This document shows, piece by piece, positions 8,801 to 17,261 of a stretch of 64,000 bases of DNA (positions are counted from its first letter, which is position 1; each line of letters opens with the position of its first letter). The notes beneath the pieces were generated by a model that saw only the letters and a list, made by a program, of their open reading frames with translations, was not told the origin of the DNA and ran no database searches. The stretch spans positions 520,901-584,900 of the forward strand of contig NZ_JAUCYU010000002.1 of NCBI RefSeq assembly GCF_030373445.1, given 5' to 3'. The position numbers were made by a program, and so were the translations under genes. The DNA is from Roseovarius sp. GTDB taxonomy: Bacteria; Pseudomonadota; Alphaproteobacteria; Rhodobacterales; Rhodobacteraceae.

Positions 8801-9294
8801 ATCACAAGCTTCTGTCCTACAAGGACGAGTACGAGGTGGCGCGGCTGCTGCTGAAGAGCCGGGACAAGGCCAAGGAAGTGTTCGACGGCGACTTCAGGAT
8901 GACCTTCCACCTTGCGCCGCCGATCCTTGGCGGGAAGGGGCCGGACGGCAAGCCGAAGAAGCGCGAGTTCGGGCCGTGGCTGGAGACACCGCTGCGCGTT
9001 CTGCCGAAGCTGAAGGCGCTCAGGGGCACGCCGCTGGATATCTTCGGCTATTCCGCGGAGCGGCGGATGGAGCGCGGCTTGATCAAGCAGTACGAGGCCG
9101 ACATGGCCGAAGTGCTGCCGAAGCTGGATGCCAAGACGCATGATGCGATTGTCGCGCTGGCGGAACTGCCGCTGTCGATCCGCGGGTTCGGGCATGTGAA
9201 GCAGGCCAATGAGACCAAGGCAGCCAAGCGGCGCGAGGAGCTTCTGGCGGTGATCCGGTCGGGCGGGGAGGAGATGGCGAAAGCGGCGCAGTGA
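5875..9294 (+). CDS. Indolepyruvate ferredoxin oxidoreductase, fused alpha/beta chains
   Basis: A 1139-residue enzyme that oxidatively decarboxylates arylpyruvates (from aromatic amino acid transamination) to aryl-CoA, passing electrons to ferredoxin. The ATG at 5875 has GGGAGG upstream. The N-terminal half binds thiamine pyrophosphate, with GDGTYNHSG near residue 497 and YNDAVAMTGGQ after it. A cysteine-rich insert follows: CEGCGDC at about 635-641, then CNKDFSCLKGFC at about 667-678. The C-terminal gamma-type domain opens with VITGVGGTGAVT near 715 and has MAGLAQKGG. This fused layout is common in aerobic proteobacteria. The divergent LysR gene and palindrome suggest substrate-controlled expression. 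Confidence 0.9.
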   Translation: MSKQKISLNDRYDLTKSPVLLNGTQALVRLMLMQAARDKAAGLNTAGYVTGYRGSPLGAVDMQMKRAEKILAESNVTFQPGLNEDLAATALWGTQQAEMRGEGKYDGVFGLWYGKGPGVDRSGDVMRHANMAGTSKHGGVLMAMGDDHTGESSTVCHQSDWALVDAYMPVLSPAGVQEILDFGLYGFAMSRFAGVWCGLKTMKDTVEVTSVVDARPDRQQFVLPEFDMPEDGLNIRLGDHWIPQETRMIDHKRYAAEAFAHANKIDKRMWGKPGAKIGFVAAGKNWLDLVHALDLLGIDEAEAERLGVTTYKVGQTFPMDMKGFHDWAEGLELIVVVEEKRKLIEIQIKEAIFDDRRGRRVYGWYKGGAGGMHTEELFPTRMALDPIMIAEKIGDILIEEGRGTDRVKAGLAEIAESRKADNAEDIASRLPYFCAGCPHNTSTRVPEGSRAYAGIGCHIMALWMDRETSGYTHMGAEGANWIGEEKFSKTGHVFQNLGDGTYNHSGLLAIRAALAAGTNITYKILYNDAVAMTGGQTNEGGLGPDRIAKELQAMGVEHVAVVYDEKEEPDRAPFPKGLTWHEREELPQVQEKFKDIKGVSAIIYIQTCAAEKRRRRKRGNFPDPDKRVFINTDICEGCGDCGVKSNCVAVVPKETELGRKRAIDQSACNKDFSCLKGFCPSFVTLEGAKIRKEAATELTLPDLPMPKLPEIKRTHNVVITGVGGTGAVTIGAVLAQAAQIDGKGAGMMEMAGLAQKGGAVHIHCRIAEKPSDISAIRVATGEADALIGGDLVVSAGAKTLGLTKGGRTGGVVNSHEIITGEFTRNTEFQIPSDRLELSLKAKLKDDVQLIDTTELARATMGDSIYSNMMVFGATWQRGTIPVSLEAIEEAIRLNGAAVDANLRAFEIGRWAAAFPEEAGKMIAPNVVEMPKSLEERISYREDHLVAYQGKGLAKRYRKLVDDISDPQVKEAVAKGYHKLLSYKDEYEVARLLLKSRDKAKEVFDGDFRMTFHLAPPILGGKGPDGKPKKREFGPWLETPLRVLPKLKALRGTPLDIFGYSAERRMERGLIKQYEADMAEVLPKLDAKTHDAIVALAELPLSIRGFGHVKQANETKAAKRREELLAVIRSGGEEMAKAAQ

Positions 9295-9375
9295 TCTGTC
9301 ACAAAAGCTTCACCAAGACTGTTCAGAACCGTCTAAAACATCGATCAGGCGCGCGAATCGAACAGGACTGGGACC

Positions 9376-10239
9376 ATGCGGCAGGACCGGCACATTGCCC
9401 GCGACATAAGCTATTCATATTCCGCGCAAACCCGCAGCGGGCGGGCGATGATCCGGACGATGGAGAACCTGACGGGGCGCATCCGGCTGATCAAGCGGGC
9501 GGAAGGCTATGAACGGGAAGTGGCCGAGGGGCGCGACTTCTGGCAGGTCATGGTGGAGCGCTATGGGCTGACGCTGGACGTGATCGGCGGGAGCCTTGCC
9601 AACATCCCGCGCGAGGGGCCGCTGGTTCTGATCGCGAACCATCCGTACGGGATTCTGGATGGGCTGATGATGGGGCATATCCTGAGCCAGACGCGGCCGG
9701 ATTTCCGGATTCTGGCGCATCACGTGTTTCGCAAGGCGGAGGACCTGAACCGGATCATCCTGCCCATCGACTTCGAGGAGACGAAGGAAGCGATGGCGCT
9801 GAACCTGCAGACGCGGCGGGTGGCACATGAGTATCTGAGCCAGGGCGGCGCGATCGGGATTTTTCCGGGCGGCACGGTGTCGACGGCGGCCAAGCCGTTT
9901 GCGCAGCCGCTCGACCCGTCGTGGCGCAATTTCACGGCGCGGCTTGTGGGGCGCAGCAATGCGACCGTGGTGCCGGTGTTCTTCGACGGGCATACCAGCC
10001 GCCTGTTCCAGCTTGCCAGCCACCTGCATTACACGTTGCGGATGGGCTTGCTGATCAAGGAATTCAGCAAGCGTGTCGACACCTCGGTACGCGTGGTGGT
10101 GGGCGAGCCGATCGGGCGGGACGAGCTCGATGCGCGCGCGAAAGAGTCGAAATCCCTCATGGCATTCCTTCGGCAGAAGACGTATGAGCTTAGCCCGAGG
10201 CCGATCAATCCAAACGATCTGGGCTTCGAGTTCGAATGA
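9376..10239 (+). CDS. Lysophospholipid acyltransferase-family protein (PlsC/OlsA-like)
   Basis: A 287-residue 1-acyl-glycerol-phosphate-type acyltransferase. The active-site motif reads NHPYGILDG (His89), the NHPxGxxDG variant found in the hemolysin/OlsA-like branch rather than the NHxxxxD of classical PlsC. The second block is GIFPGGTVS. It probably acylates a lysolipid (lysophosphatidic acid or lyso-ornithine lipid) at the inner membrane. The ATG at 9376 has AGGA 10 bases upstream; an internal start at 9448 is possible. The next gene, murI, follows after 27 bases in the same direction, so both may belong to an envelope-synthesis transcript. The substrate is undetermined. Confidence 0.8.
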   Translation: MRQDRHIARDISYSYSAQTRSGRAMIRTMENLTGRIRLIKRAEGYEREVAEGRDFWQVMVERYGLTLDVIGGSLANIPREGPLVLIANHPYGILDGLMMGHILSQTRPDFRILAHHVFRKAEDLNRIILPIDFEETKEAMALNLQTRRVAHEYLSQGGAIGIFPGGTVSTAAKPFAQPLDPSWRNFTARLVGRSNATVVPVFFDGHTSRLFQLASHLHYTLRMGLLIKEFSKRVDTSVRVVVGEPIGRDELDARAKESKSLMAFLRQKTYELSPRPINPNDLGFEFE

Positions 10240-10266
10240 GGGGCGCCCCGCGCGGGCTGCAGGCAG

Positions 10267-11091
10267 ATGACGGTTGGTATTTTCGACAGCGGGCTTGGCG
10301 GCCTGACCGTGCTGGATGCGGTCAGCAAGCGGTTGCCCGACGTGAATTTCATCTATCTGGGTGACAACGCGCATGCGCCTTACGGGGTGCGGGATGCCGA
10401 CGATGTCTATCATCTGACCAAGGCGCATGTGGAGACGCTTTGGGACATGGGCTGCAACCTGGTCGTGCTGGCCTGCAATACCGCGTCGGCCGCTGCGCTG
10501 CGCCGGATGCAGGAAGACGGCGTGCCCAAGGGCAAGCGGGTGCTGGGCGTGTTCGTGCCGCTGATCGAGGCGCTGACCGAACGGAACTGGGGCGACAATT
10601 CCCCGCCACGGGAAGTGGCGGTGAAGCATGTGGCGCTGTTTGCGACGCCGGCGACGGTGTCGAGCCGGGCGTTCCAGCGGGAACTGGCGTTTCGGGCGAT
10701 CGGCGTGGATGTGGAGACGCAGGCCTGTGGCGGCGTGGTGGATGCCATAGAGGAAGGCGACATGATCCTGGCCGAGGCGCTGGTGAAAAGCCATGTCGAG
10801 GCGCTGAAGCGGAAGATGCCGCATCCGGAGGCGGCGGTGCTGGGGTGTACCCATTACCCGTTGATGGAGGATGTGTTCCAGGCGGCGTTGGGCGAGAATG
10901 TGCAGGTGTATTCGCAGGCCGAGCTTGTGGCGGCGAGCCTGGCCGATTACCTCGAGCGGCACCCGGAGATGCGGGGCGATGACTTGCCGGCAAGGTTCCT
11001 GACCACGGGCGATGCGCGGCGCGTGTCGGACCGGGCGACGCAGTTCCTCCGACGAAAGATCACGTTCGAGGCCGCGCCCGTGATGGCCTGA
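10267..11091 (+). CDS. murI: Glutamate racemase
   Basis: A 274-residue cofactor-independent racemase supplying D-glutamate for peptidoglycan. The N-terminus [15 protein letters not shown] holds the catalytic Asp/Ser loop. The two catalytic cysteines are C70 in LACNTAS and C194 in LGCTHYP. PYG at about 38-40 is also conserved. The length is normal for the family. It lies in a plus-strand run between an acyltransferase gene and argC. Nothing indicates special regulation. Confidence 0.95.
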   Translation: MTVGIFDSGLGGLTVLDAVSKRLPDVNFIYLGDNAHAPYGVRDADDVYHLTKAHVETLWDMGCNLVVLACNTASAAALRRMQEDGVPKGKRVLGVFVPLIEALTERNWGDNSPPREVAVKHVALFATPATVSSRAFQRELAFRAIGVDVETQACGGVVDAIEEGDMILAEALVKSHVEALKRKMPHPEAAVLGCTHYPLMEDVFQAALGENVQVYSQAELVAASLADYLERHPEMRGDDLPARFLTTGDARRVSDRATQFLRRKITFEAAPVMA

Positions 11092-11176
11092 GCCCTGGAC
11101 TGGGCCCAGACGCCGCATTGCGGGGCGCGGGCTTTTCTCTTAAATCCTTTCCAGCTTTCCTGAACGAGGTCTGACC

Positions 11177-12205
11177 ATGACCCAGAAAATCGCGATTCTC
11201 GGCGCGTCCGGATATACCGGCGCCGAACTTGTCCGGCTGATCGCCACCCATCCGGGGATGGAGATTGCCGCCCTTGCCGCCAATTCCAAGGCCGGCCAAA
11301 GCATGGCCCAGGTGTTTCCGCATCTGCGCCATCTCGACCTGCCCGACCTGGTGACGATCGAGGAGATCGACTTTGCCGGGATCGACCTCTGCTTTTGCGC
11401 GCTGCCGCACAAGACCAGCCAGGAGGTGATCAGTGCCTTGCCGGGGGATTTGAAGATCGTCGACCTGTCGGCGGATTTCCGGCTGCGCGATCCGGAGGCC
11501 TATCAGAAGTGGTACGGGAACCCCCATGCGGCGGTGGAGAAGCAGGGAGAGGCGGTTTATGGCCTGACCGAGTTCTACCGCGACGAGATTGCCGGGGCGC
11601 GGCTGGTGGCCGGGACGGGGTGCAATGCCGCGACCGGGCAGTTCGTGCTGCGGCCGCTGATCGCGGGCAAGGTGATCGACCTCGACGAGATCATCCTCGA
11701 TTTGAAATGCGGGGTGTCGGGGGCGGGGCGGAGCCTGAAGGAGAACCTGCTGCATGCCGAGTTGTCGGAGGGGTACAACGCCTATGCCGTGGGCGGGACG
11801 CACCGGCACCTGGGCGAGTTCGACCAGGAGTTTTCGGCGATCGCCGGGCAGGAGGTTCGGATCCAGTTCACGCCGCACCTGGTGCCGGTGAACCGGGGGA
11901 TCCTGGCGACGGCTTATGTGAAGGGGGAGGCCGAGCAGGTACACGAGGCGCTGGCGAAGGCCTATGCCGCGGAGCCGTTCATCGAGGTCCTTCCGTTTGG
12001 CGAGACGCCCAGCACGCACCATGTTCGGGGCAGTAACTTCTGCCATATCGGCGTGGTGGGCGACCGGTTGCCGGGCCGTACCATCGTGGTGGGGGCGCTT
12101 GACAACCTGACCAAAGGGTCGAGCGGGCAGGCCATCCAGAACGCCAACCTGATGCTAGGGCTCGAGGAGACGGAGGGGCTTATGCTGGCCCCGCTGTTTC
12201 CGTGA
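11177..12205 (+). CDS. argC: N-acetyl-gamma-glutamyl-phosphate reductase
   Basis: A 342-residue NADPH-dependent enzyme of arginine synthesis that reduces N-acetylglutamyl phosphate to the semialdehyde. The N-terminus has the nucleotide-binding loop [15 protein letters not shown], and the catalytic cysteine is C149 in GTGCNA. The C-terminal half carries HxxEF-type ([10 protein letters not shown]) and FTPHLVP motifs. The length fits the long ArgC class. It is followed after 18 bases by ccmE, an unrelated function in the same direction. The arginase pair at 46.5-48.6 kb is the catabolic counterpart. Confidence 0.95.
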   Translation: MTQKIAILGASGYTGAELVRLIATHPGMEIAALAANSKAGQSMAQVFPHLRHLDLPDLVTIEEIDFAGIDLCFCALPHKTSQEVISALPGDLKIVDLSADFRLRDPEAYQKWYGNPHAAVEKQGEAVYGLTEFYRDEIAGARLVAGTGCNAATGQFVLRPLIAGKVIDLDEIILDLKCGVSGAGRSLKENLLHAELSEGYNAYAVGGTHRHLGEFDQEFSAIAGQEVRIQFTPHLVPVNRGILATAYVKGEAEQVHEALAKAYAAEPFIEVLPFGETPSTHHVRGSNFCHIGVVGDRLPGRTIVVGALDNLTKGSSGQAIQNANLMLGLEETEGLMLAPLFP

Positions 12206-12223
12206 GCTTCGGGGTGTAGTGCC

Positions 12224-12670
12224 ATGAAGTCGCTGAAGAAAAAACGCAGGGTGCAGATCATCGCGATTGCGGCGGTGGCGCTGATCGCCTCGACCGCGCT
12301 GATCGGTTACGCGATGCGCGACGGGATCAATTTTTTCCGTTCGCCCAGCCAGATCATGGCCGAGCCGCCGGCGCCGACGGAAGTGTTTCGCATCGGCGGG
12401 CTTGTCGAGGAAGGCAGCCTTGTGCGCGGCGAGGGCGAGACGGTGCGGTTCAACGTGACCGATGGGGGCGCGGCGGTGCCTGTCACCTATACCGGCGTGC
12501 TGCCCGACCTTTTTGCCGAGAACCAGGGGATGGTTGGCACGGGGACCTATGAGAACGGGGTGTTCGTGGCGTCGGAAATCCTTGCCAAGCATGACGAGGA
12601 TTACATGCCGAAGGAAGTGATCGACAGCCTGAAGGAGCAGGGCGTTTACCAGCAACCGGACGGTAGCTGA
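12224..12670 (+). CDS. ccmE: Cytochrome c maturation heme chaperone CcmE
   Basis: A 148-residue protein with one N-terminal membrane anchor (about 10-30) and a periplasmic OB-fold domain. CcmE receives heme covalently on a histidine and hands it to CcmF/H for attachment to apocytochrome c. The heme-binding His123 and following Tyr127 are seen in AKHDEDYMP. The other system I genes in the window, ccmF and ccmH, start 1.3 kb downstream, separated from ccmE by two lysis genes, which is an unusual interruption. Confidence 0.95.
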   Translation: MKSLKKKRRVQIIAIAAVALIASTALIGYAMRDGINFFRSPSQIMAEPPAPTEVFRIGGLVEEGSLVRGEGETVRFNVTDGGAAVPVTYTGVLPDLFAENQGMVGTGTYENGVFVASEILAKHDEDYMPKEVIDSLKEQGVYQQPDGS

Positions 12671-12729
12671 ACCTGCTGTTAACTATCTCTTCCCAGCTTT
12701 TCCGCGAGCAAGTGGCGGAGGGGCTGGTG

Positions 12730-13341
12730 ATGCAGACCGTGGAAGAGATCGCGAAAGAGATCGTGGGCCGTGAAGGCGGGTTCGTGAACGACCTGGACGA
12801 TCCGGGCGGGGCGACGAAGCATGGCGTGACGATCCACACGATGCGGCGGCTGGGGCTGGATTTGACCGGCGATGGCGCGGTGGGCGTGGCGGATGTGCGG
12901 GCGCTGAGCCGGACGCAGGCCGAGGCGATCTTCATCGAGCATTACTTTCGCCGGCCAAGGATCGGGTCGCTGCCCGTGTCGCTGCAGGCGTCGGTGTTCG
13001 ACATGTACGTGAATGCCGGGGGCAACGCGGTGAAGATCCTGCAGCGGCTTTTGCGGCAGATGGGCCATGACGTGGCCGTCGACGGGGTGATCGGGCCGCA
13101 GACGGCAAATGCGGCGCAGGCGGCCCATGCGGCGGCGCCGGACCACCTGGCGGATGCCTACGGCATTGCAAGGCGCAACTATTACTTCCGGCTGGCCGAC
13201 CGGCGCCCGGCGTCTCGCAAATATGCGCGGACGCGGGCCGGCGGGAAGGGTGGCTGGATCAAACGGGCCGAGGCGTTCATCTCGCCGCGCTACCACATGA
13301 CGGAGGCCGAGTTCGGCCGGAGGGTGGCGGCATGGGGCTGA
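12730..13341 (+). CDS. GH108 N-acetylmuramidase, GTA-release type endolysin
   Basis: A 203-residue peptidoglycan hydrolase. The ATG at 12730 is chosen over an upstream GTG at 12712 because GGAGGGG sits 7 bases before it. The GH108 catalytic glutamate is E15 in REGGFVND, followed by DDPGGATKHGVT. A peptidoglycan-binding segment (VDGVIGPQTANAAQ, about 119-132) lies in the C-terminal half. It has no signal peptide, so it needs the adjacent holin for export. Its last 10 bases overlap the holin start. In Rhodobacter capsulatus, an endolysin-holin pair away from the main gene-transfer-agent cluster lyses producer cells (rcc00555/rcc00556). This pair looks equivalent; a prophage origin is less likely because no other phage gene is present. 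Confidence 0.85.
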   Translation: MQTVEEIAKEIVGREGGFVNDLDDPGGATKHGVTIHTMRRLGLDLTGDGAVGVADVRALSRTQAEAIFIEHYFRRPRIGSLPVSLQASVFDMYVNAGGNAVKILQRLLRQMGHDVAVDGVIGPQTANAAQAAHAAAPDHLADAYGIARRNYYFRLADRRPASRKYARTRAGGKGGWIKRAEAFISPRYHMTEAEFGRRVAAWG

Positions 13342-13925
13342 TCGGGCAGGTTTTCCGGCTGCTGTTCGGTGACGGTCGCAACGTGGTGGCGGAAACGGCG
13401 GAGGTTTTCCGGGTCAATGCCGACGGGGCGGATGCGCGGGCCGCCGATATCCAGTCGGCGGCGCTGGCGCAACTGGCGGCGGAGTTCCAGCACCCGAAGA
13501 AGGGGCTGTTCGACCGGGTGATCGACGGGCTGAACCGGATACCGCGCCCGGCGATGGCGCTTGGGACGCTGGCGCTGTTCGTCTTGGCGATGACCAACCC
13601 GGTGTGGTTTTCCGAGCGGATGCAGGGGATCGCGCTGGTGCCCGAGCCGATGTGGTGGCTGCTGGGGGCGATCGTGAGTTTCTATTTCGGCGCGCGGCAC
13701 CAGGCCAAGGGGCAGGATTTCCAGCGCTCGCTGGCCGGTGTCATGGCGCGGACGCCGCAGGTGGTGGACAATATCGCGGCGCTGCGCCGGTTGGAGCCGG
13801 GCACGCCCGGGGCGGCGGCGACGGGGCATGATGCGGGGCTGGCGCTGGAGACGGTCGTGGACGGGGAGAACCCGGCGCTGGACGCGTGGCGGCGGGGGCG
13901 GGACGTGACCCCCGCGACAATGTGA
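13332..13925 (+). CDS. Holin of the GTA_holin_3TM family
   Basis: A 197-residue protein whose ATG overlaps the endolysin gene by 10 bases, so the two are translationally coupled. Hydrophobic segments are seen at about 75-94 (AMALGTLALFVLAMTNPVWF) and about 103-120 (MWWLLGAIVSFYFG); the N-terminal 15 residues are also partly hydrophobic. The layout and paired endolysin match the family of holins used for gene-transfer-agent release in Rhodobacterales. It would form inner-membrane holes that let the muramidase reach the wall. Family assignment is by memory of context and architecture. Confidence 0.8.
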   Translation: MGLIGQVFRLLFGDGRNVVAETAEVFRVNADGADARAADIQSAALAQLAAEFQHPKKGLFDRVIDGLNRIPRPAMALGTLALFVLAMTNPVWFSERMQGIALVPEPMWWLLGAIVSFYFGARHQAKGQDFQRSLAGVMARTPQVVDNIAALRRLEPGTPGAAATGHDAGLALETVVDGENPALDAWRRGRDVTPATM

Positions 13926-13983
13926 TCCGGCGCGCGCGCCGATTGTCATTGGCCCGCAGGGCGCGGAAATCTATAAGGGGCGC

Positions 13984-15951
13984 ATGATTACCGAGCTTGG
14001 TCACTTCGCCCTGATCCTCGCCTTCTTCGTGGCGTGCTTTCAGGCTCTCGTTCCGCTTGTCGGCGCCCACAAGGGCTGGGCCGGCTGGATGTCGGCGGCA
14101 GAACCGGCGGCGGTGTTGCAGTTCCTGCTGACCGCCGGGGCGTTCCTGGCGCTGATGTGGGCCTTCGTGACCTCGGACTTCTCGCTGCAGCTGGTGGTGC
14201 AGAACAGCCATTCGCTGAAGCCGATGCTGTACAAGATCACCGGCGTGTGGGGGAACCACGAAGGCTCGATGCTGCTGTGGGTGCTGATCGTCACGCTGTT
14301 CGGCTTCTTCGCGGCGTGGTTCGGGCGGGAGTTGCCGCCGACGCTGAAGGCGCGAGTGCTGGCTGTGCAGGGGATGATCGGGGCGGCGTTCTTTGCCTTC
14401 ATCCTGTTCACCTCGAACCCGTTTTTGCGCATGGCGGTGCCGCCATTCGACGGCACGGACCTCAACCCGCTGTTGCAGGACCCGGGCCTCGCGTTTCATC
14501 CGCCGTTTCTATACCTCGGCTATGTCGGGCTTTCGATGACCTTCTCCTTTGCCGTGGCGGCGCTGATCGAGGGGCGGGTCGATGCGGCCTGGGGCCGGTG
14601 GGTGCGGCCCTATACGCTGGCGGCGTGGGTGTTCCTGACCATCGGCATCGGGCTGGGCTCGTGGTGGGCCTATTACGAGCTGGGCTGGGGCGGGTTCTGG
14701 TTCTGGGACCCGGTGGAAAACGCGAGCTTCATGCCCTGGCTGATCGCTGCGGCGCTGTTGCATTCGGCGGTGGTGGTGGAGAAGCGGGAAAGCCTGAAAA
14801 GCTGGACGATCCTGCTGGCAATCATCGCCTTTGGGTTCTCGATGATCGGGGCGTTTATCACCCGGTCGGGGGTGATCACCTCGGTGCATGCCTTTGCGTC
14901 GGACCCGGAGCGGGGGGTCTTCCTGCTGCTGATCCTGGCCGGGTTCATGATGCTGGGGCTGACGCTGTTCGCGGCGCGTGCGGGTGTCATGCAGTCAAAG
15001 GGGGTGTTCGGGTTGGTGAGCCGCGAGTCGGTGCTGGTGGTGAACAACCTGCTGCTGGGCGTTGCGGCTTTCGTGGTGTTCGTGGGCACGATCTGGCCAT
15101 TGGTGGCCGAGATGTTCTTTGACCGGAAGCTGTCGGTCGGGGCGCCGTTCTTCAACCTGGCCTTCACGCCGTTCATGATCGCGCTGGGGCTGCTGTTGCC
15201 GGTGGGCGCGATGCTGTCGTGGAAGCGGGCGCAGGTGGGCCGGGTGCTGAGGAAGCTGGCGCCGGTTTTCGTGCTGGCGGTGGCTGTTGGCGTGCTCGCC
15301 TGGGCCATGCAGACCGGGCGGAGCGCGGTAGGGCCGGTGGGGCTGTTCCTGGCCGCGTGGCTGATCGGCGGGGCGATCACGGATATCTGGTCGCGTACCG
15401 GGCGGGGTGGCGACAGGCTGGGCCGGTTGCGGCGCTTGCCCCGGGGGGACTGGGGCAAGACGGTGGCCCATGCGGGGCTTGGCGTGACGATGGCGGGCGT
15501 GGCCGCGATGACCGCGTGGGAGGTCGAGGATATCCGCGTGGTGCAGGAAGGCGGCAGCTTCGAGGTGGCGGGCTTTACCCTGACGCTCGACGGTGTGCGG
15601 CAGGTCGAGGGGCCGAACTATCGCTCGACCATGGGGGATTTCACGCTGGCGAAGGATGGTGACGAGATCGCCACGATGCATCCGGAGAAGCGGGTCTATC
15701 CCGTGGCTGGTATGCCGACGACCGAAGCGGCGCTGGATAACGGGTTCCTGCGCGATGTCTACGTGGTGATCGGCGATCCGCAATCTGGCGGCGGCTGGGC
15801 CGTTCGGACTTATTACAAGCCGCTGGCCAATTGGATCTGGGGCGGCGCGATCCTGATGGCGCTTGGCGGGGCGCTGTCGCTGTCGGACCGGCGGTACCGC
15901 GTGGCGGCCGGGGCGCGCCGCACGCGGGCACAGGGGGTTCCGGCGGAATGA
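13984..15951 (+). CDS. ccmF: Cytochrome c maturation heme lyase subunit CcmF
   Basis: A 655-residue inner-membrane protein with about 15 hydrophobic segments. The tryptophan-rich WWD motif (WGGFWFWDPVENASF, about 237-251) that presents heme is intact, and conserved histidines flank it. CcmF takes heme from CcmE and, with CcmH, attaches it to apocytochromes in the periplasm. Its stop overlaps the ATG of ccmH (ATGA). It starts 58 bases after the holin stop, so lysis and maturation genes could share a transcript. Confidence 0.95.
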   Translation: MITELGHFALILAFFVACFQALVPLVGAHKGWAGWMSAAEPAAVLQFLLTAGAFLALMWAFVTSDFSLQLVVQNSHSLKPMLYKITGVWGNHEGSMLLWVLIVTLFGFFAAWFGRELPPTLKARVLAVQGMIGAAFFAFILFTSNPFLRMAVPPFDGTDLNPLLQDPGLAFHPPFLYLGYVGLSMTFSFAVAALIEGRVDAAWGRWVRPYTLAAWVFLTIGIGLGSWWAYYELGWGGFWFWDPVENASFMPWLIAAALLHSAVVVEKRESLKSWTILLAIIAFGFSMIGAFITRSGVITSVHAFASDPERGVFLLLILAGFMMLGLTLFAARAGVMQSKGVFGLVSRESVLVVNNLLLGVAAFVVFVGTIWPLVAEMFFDRKLSVGAPFFNLAFTPFMIALGLLLPVGAMLSWKRAQVGRVLRKLAPVFVLAVAVGVLAWAMQTGRSAVGPVGLFLAAWLIGGAITDIWSRTGRGGDRLGRLRRLPRGDWGKTVAHAGLGVTMAGVAAMTAWEVEDIRVVQEGGSFEVAGFTLTLDGVRQVEGPNYRSTMGDFTLAKDGDEIATMHPEKRVYPVAGMPTTEAALDNGFLRDVYVVIGDPQSGGGWAVRTYYKPLANWIWGGAILMALGGALSLSDRRYRVAAGARRTRAQGVPAE

Positions 15952-16400
15952 AGCGGCTGGTGCTTGTCCTTTGCCTTGTGGCGGGGCCGCTTTTCGCGGT
16001 GCAGCCGGACGAGATGCTGGACGACCCGGCGCTCGAGGCGCGGGCGCGGGACATTTCGGCGGGCCTGCGCTGCCTGGTGTGCCGGAACGAAAGCATCGAC
16101 GATTCCAATGCCGAACTGGCCGGGGACCTGCGCGTGCTGGTGCGGGAGCGGCTGCTGGCGGGTGATACGAACGAGGAGGTCGTGGACTATATCGTCGACC
16201 GGTATGGCGAGTACGTGCTGCTGAAGCCGCAGACCGGCGGGTCGAACCTGGTTCTGTGGCTGGCGGGGCCGGCGATGTTGTTGCTGGGGGCGGCGATCGG
16301 CGTGGTGTTCGTGCGCCGCCGGTCGCAGGCGGCACCGCAGGCCGAGGCGGTGCTGACGGACGAGGAACAGGCGCGGCTGCGCGAGATCATGAAGGAATGA
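15948..16400 (+). CDS. ccmH: Cytochrome c maturation thiol-reductase CcmH
   Basis: A 150-residue protein: signal peptide (about 1-18), short periplasmic thioredoxin-like domain with CLVC (C42, C45) in LRCLVCRNESI, and a C-terminal membrane anchor (about 101-122). It keeps the apocytochrome haem-binding cysteines reduced for CcmF. The ATG overlaps the ccmF stop by 4 bases. This is the short CcmH form; the CcmI/CycH TPR partner that often follows is not next to it, and an enoyl-CoA hydratase-family gene follows instead. Confidence 0.93.
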   Translation: MKRLVLVLCLVAGPLFAVQPDEMLDDPALEARARDISAGLRCLVCRNESIDDSNAELAGDLRVLVRERLLAGDTNEEVVDYIVDRYGEYVLLKPQTGGSNLVLWLAGPAMLLLGAAIGVVFVRRRSQAAPQAEAVLTDEEQARLREIMKE

Positions 16401-16472
16401 CGCATCGTCGGGCTTGGCCCGTGCGGTGCTTTGGCGCTAGACCTTTGGCGTGAGACTTCGAAAGGCGCACCC

Positions 16473-17255
16473 TTGAAACAGTACCAGACCATTACGCTCG
16501 AGATCGAGAACGACATCGCCGTGTTGCGGCTTGACCGGCCGGACCGGATGAATGCGCTGAGTACGCAGATGCGGGCGGAGATCACCGACGCGGTGCGCTT
16601 TGCCCCCCAGGAGGGGGCGCGGGTCGTGGTGCTGACGGGCAATGGCAAGGCGTTCTGTTCCGGACAGGACCTGTCGGATAGCGGAACCGCGGCGGCGCTC
16701 GACCTGGAAAGGGTGTTGCGGGACGAGTACGTGCCGATGCTCAAGGCGATCAGCGAGTGCCCGGTGCCGACCATTTCCGCCGTGAACGGCCCGGCCGCCG
16801 GAGCGGGGGCGAACCTTGCGCTGGTGGCGGACGTGGTGATCGCGACGGAGAGCGCGTATTTCCTTCAGGCGTTTACGCGGATCGGGCTTATTCCCGATGC
16901 CGGGGGCACGTTCTGGCTGCCGAGACAGATGGGGGCGGCGAAGGCGATGGGGGCGGCGCTGTTCGCCGAGCCGATCAGCGCCCGAGAGGCCGACCAGTGG
17001 GGGATGATCTGGGAGGCGGTGCCGGATGCGGAGTTCGATACGCATTGGCGGGCGCGGGCGGAACACCTGGCCAAGGGGCCGACGGCGGCCTATCGGAACC
17101 TGAAACAGGCGATCCGGGGGAGCTGGGAGAACGGGCTGGATGCGCAGCTTGACCTGGAAGCGCGGCTTCAGGGGGAGTGCGGCAACTCGCGTGATTTCAA
17201 GGAAGGCGTGGTGGCGTTCCAGGAGAAGCGGACGGCGAAGTTCGAGGGCCGCTGA
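16473..17255 (+). CDS. Enoyl-CoA hydratase/isomerase family protein (PaaG-like)
   Basis: A 260-residue crotonase-fold enzyme. The start is taken as TTG at 16473 (GAAAGG upstream, and KQYQTITLEIENDIAVLRL begins the fold); the upstream in-frame codons look non-coding. The CoA-binding/oxyanion motif is GKAFCSGQDLSD, with NGPAAGAGANLAL as the second oxyanion element and FTRIGLIPDAGGTF after it. The aspartate in IPDAGG and the lack of the hydratase glutamate pair resemble PaaG (ring 1,2-epoxyphenylacetyl-CoA isomerase) and related isomerases. No other phenylacetate gene is nearby, so the physiological substrate is open. Confidence 0.85.
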   Translation: MKQYQTITLEIENDIAVLRLDRPDRMNALSTQMRAEITDAVRFAPQEGARVVVLTGNGKAFCSGQDLSDSGTAAALDLERVLRDEYVPMLKAISECPVPTISAVNGPAAGAGANLALVADVVIATESAYFLQAFTRIGLIPDAGGTFWLPRQMGAAKAMGAALFAEPISAREADQWGMIWEAVPDAEFDTHWRARAEHLAKGPTAAYRNLKQAIRGSWENGLDAQLDLEARLQGECGNSRDFKEGVVAFQEKRTAKFEGR

Positions 17256-17261
17256 GCGTCG

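Noticed and set aside
12730..13925. The endolysin-holin pair as a prophage remnant
   Set aside because: No capsid, tail, integrase or repressor gene is nearby, and the pair matches the GTA-release type. The prophage reading is kept only as a weak alternative.
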